Assembly (NCBI GenBank): GCA_034521955.1
Contig: JAXHLT010000002.1
Location: 13,867 to 77,866 of the forward strand
Origin: M55B127 sp034521955
GTDB taxonomy: Bacteria > Bacillota > Halanaerobiia > Halanaerobiales > M55B127
Reading direction: 5' to 3'
Length of the DNA stretch: 64,000 bases
A model generated the notes under the pieces. The model was not told where the DNA came from. It made no database searches and was given only the letters and a program-made list of their open reading frames with translations. This document shows positions 62,809 to 64,000 of this stretch, piece by piece. The position numbers were made by a program, and so were the translations under genes. How positions within the stretch are numbered: position 1 is the stretch's first letter; each line of letters opens with the position of its first letter.

Positions 62809-63903
62809 ATGCAGATTGGAATCGTAGGTTTACCGAATGTTGGAAAGTCAACACTATTTAATGCTTTAACCAGTGTACAAGTGGGAGCAGAGAACTATCC
62901 TTTTTGTACAATTGATCCAAATGTAGGGGTTGTTGAAGTACCAGATCAAAGGTTAGAACAATTAAATGAAATTTACCAACCAGAGAAAAAAACTCATGCT
63001 ACAATTGAGTTTGTTGATATAGCAGGATTAGTTAAGGGAGCTAGCAAGGGTGAGGGATTAGGTAACAAGTTTCTATCACATATTAGAGAAGTTGATGCTA
63101 TTGCTCAGGTTGTTAGAACCTTTACAGATGAAAATATTACTCATGTTGAAGGTGATATCAATCCAGTAAGAGATATTGAAATTATTAACACAGAACTGAT
63201 CTTTGCAGACTTAGAATCTATTGAAAGAAGAAAAGACAAGGTTGAAAAGCAGGCTAAGGGTGGAGAAAAGACTGTTTTAGAAGAACTTAAAGAATTGAAA
63301 AGAATTGAAGAAAACTTACAAATGGGAACAAATATTAGAGAAATAGAGAAAAATAGAGTTACTAAAAAAATCATTAAAGATCTAAAATTATTAACAGCAA
63401 AACCAATAATTTATGTATGTAATGTTAATGAAGATGATTTAATAATGAATAGAGAAAACAGATATGTACAGGAACTTAAGACTTATGCCCATAATCAGGG
63501 AGCAAAAGTTATTACTGTTAGTGCAAAAATTGAGTCTGAAGTTGCTGAACTAGATGAAAATGAAAAGAAAGACTTTTTAGAAGAGTTAGGAATAAATAAT
63601 ACAGGTTTAGATAAATTAATTAAAGCAAGCTATGAACTATTAGACCTCATAGTATTTTTAACAGCAGGTCCAAAAGAGGTAAGAGCCTGGCCGGTAAAGA
63701 AAGGTTCTTCAGCCCCTGAGGCAGCCGGAAAGATTCATACTGATATGCAGCGAGGTTTTATTCGTGCAGAAATAGTAGATTTTAAAAGATTATTAGATGA
63801 TGGTTCTTTAAGTAATTCAAGAGATAATGGTAATCTTCGTCTAGAAGGTAAAGACTATATTGTTAAAGATGGAGATGTTTGTACTTTTAGGTTTAATGTC
63901 TAG
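62809..63903 (+). CDS. ychF: YchF/OLA1 family ribosome-associated ATPase
   Basis: This 364-residue Obg-like P-loop protein starts QIGIVGLPNVGKSTLFNALT with the G1 motif (7-15). FVDIAGLVKGASKGEGLGNKFL is the G3/switch region, YVCNVNEDD stands where GTPases have NKxD (explaining ATP preference), and the C-terminal TGS-like domain reads KGSSAPEAAGKIHTDMQRGF. It binds ribosomes and is involved in translation under stress. GGAGTG precedes the ATG. Confidence 0.93.
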   Translation: MQIGIVGLPNVGKSTLFNALTSVQVGAENYPFCTIDPNVGVVEVPDQRLEQLNEIYQPEKKTHATIEFVDIAGLVKGASKGEGLGNKFLSHIREVDAIAQVVRTFTDENITHVEGDINPVRDIEIINTELIFADLESIERRKDKVEKQAKGGEKTVLEELKELKRIEENLQMGTNIREIEKNRVTKKIIKDLKLLTAKPIIYVCNVNEDDLIMNRENRYVQELKTYAHNQGAKVITVSAKIESEVAELDENEKKDFLEELGINNTGLDKLIKASYELLDLIVFLTAGPKEVRAWPVKKGSSAPEAAGKIHTDMQRGFIRAEIVDFKRLLDDGSLSNSRDNGNLRLEGKDYIVKDGDVCTFRFNV

Positions 63904-63930
63904 AAAATTAAAAATTGTGGAGGTAGTGCT

Positions 63931-64000
63931 GTGATAAGGAATATTAAGGTTACCTTAATATTATTAATGTTGGTAACGATTTTTACTTATCCGGTATCTT
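63931..64000 (+). CDS. exported or membrane protein, N-terminus only
   Basis: The GTG at 63931 is preceded by GGAGGTAG and begins a frame reading IRNIKVTLILLMLVTIFTYP before the window ends. This is a positively charged start plus a hydrophobic core, i.e. a signal peptide or membrane anchor. Nothing more can be said. Confidence 0.6.
   Translation, partial: MIRNIKVTLILLMLVTIFTYPVS

Noticed and set aside
1..64000. CRISPR arrays, rRNA or tRNA genes and prophage modules
   Set aside because: No regularly spaced repeats, no cloverleaf with CCA end or rRNA core, and no phage structural or integrase genes were found on reading through both strands.

Overview
The window is very A+T-rich and almost entirely protein-coding, with genes packed on the + strand behind strong GGAGG-type ribosome binding sites and frequent TTG/GTG starts. 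It looks like the chromosome of a low-GC anaerobic Firmicute. Supporting signs are a T-box on proline genes, a tungstate importer with a cofactor riboswitch, a giant 2-hydroxyacyl-CoA dehydratase activase and a YtrA-type GntR operon. Halanaerobiales or a clostridial relative is my best guess, by inference only. No rRNA, tRNA, CRISPR array, prophage or intact transposase was found.

Layout. 1-7.9 kb: end of an LD-carboxypeptidase, two acetyltransferases, a flavodoxin, a P-loop protein, type II pantothenate kinase, a DUF6544 protein, a membrane-anchored serine hydrolase and a broken metallo-hydrolase. 8-9.6 kb: a histidine-kinase fragment, a homocysteine methyltransferase and a CopZ-like Fe-S protein split by an in-frame TAA. 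9.6-12.9 kb: promoter, proline T-box and proB-proA-proC. 13-16.2 kb: transporter, methyltransferase and small genes. 16.3-19.9 kb: glnA (minus strand) divergent from an unusual sigma-54 activator that has a nested palindrome before its start. 20-30.8 kb: a long co-directional run of metabolic and accessory genes (rpiA, cupin, QueG-like, M28 peptidase, methyltransferase, PPOX, Dph6-like, cobO, HAD, GIY-YIG, UroD-like) interspersed with several frame-broken genes.

30.8-37.1 kb is a coherent tungsten/molybdenum cofactor operon: promoter, Moco/Tuco-type riboswitch, tupA-tupB-tupC, moeA, a second MoeA fused to a periplasmic-binding-protein-like domain, mog and a terminator. 37.3-42.8 kb: HD-GYP phosphodiesterase, broken methyltransferase, DUF2785, amidohydrolase, DUF2007-like protein and CorA. 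42.8-45.4 kb (minus strand): small membrane protein with an HTH repressor, an MFS transporter and a secreted repeat protein with an apparently non-canonical start. 46.3-49.5 kb: an autoregulated YtrA-GntR/ABC/beta-solenoid cell-envelope stress operon. 49.5-57 kb: tag, hemolysin III, two GNATs, an iron-sulfur flavoprotein and the 1431-residue activase. 57-64 kb: hydrolase, CPBP protease, AAC(3)-like, deformylase-like, trmO, a GNAT gene interrupted by a 305-bp IS605-type non-autonomous element, patatin, ychF and the start of an exported protein.

Two things stand out. First, the 305-bp insertion has a hairpin at each end and an omegaRNA-like structured right end. Deleting it restores the host reading frame exactly. 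Second, at least nine genes are frame-broken, stop-broken or truncated, by indels both inside and outside homopolymers. This points to real gene decay, possibly mixed with sequencing error.
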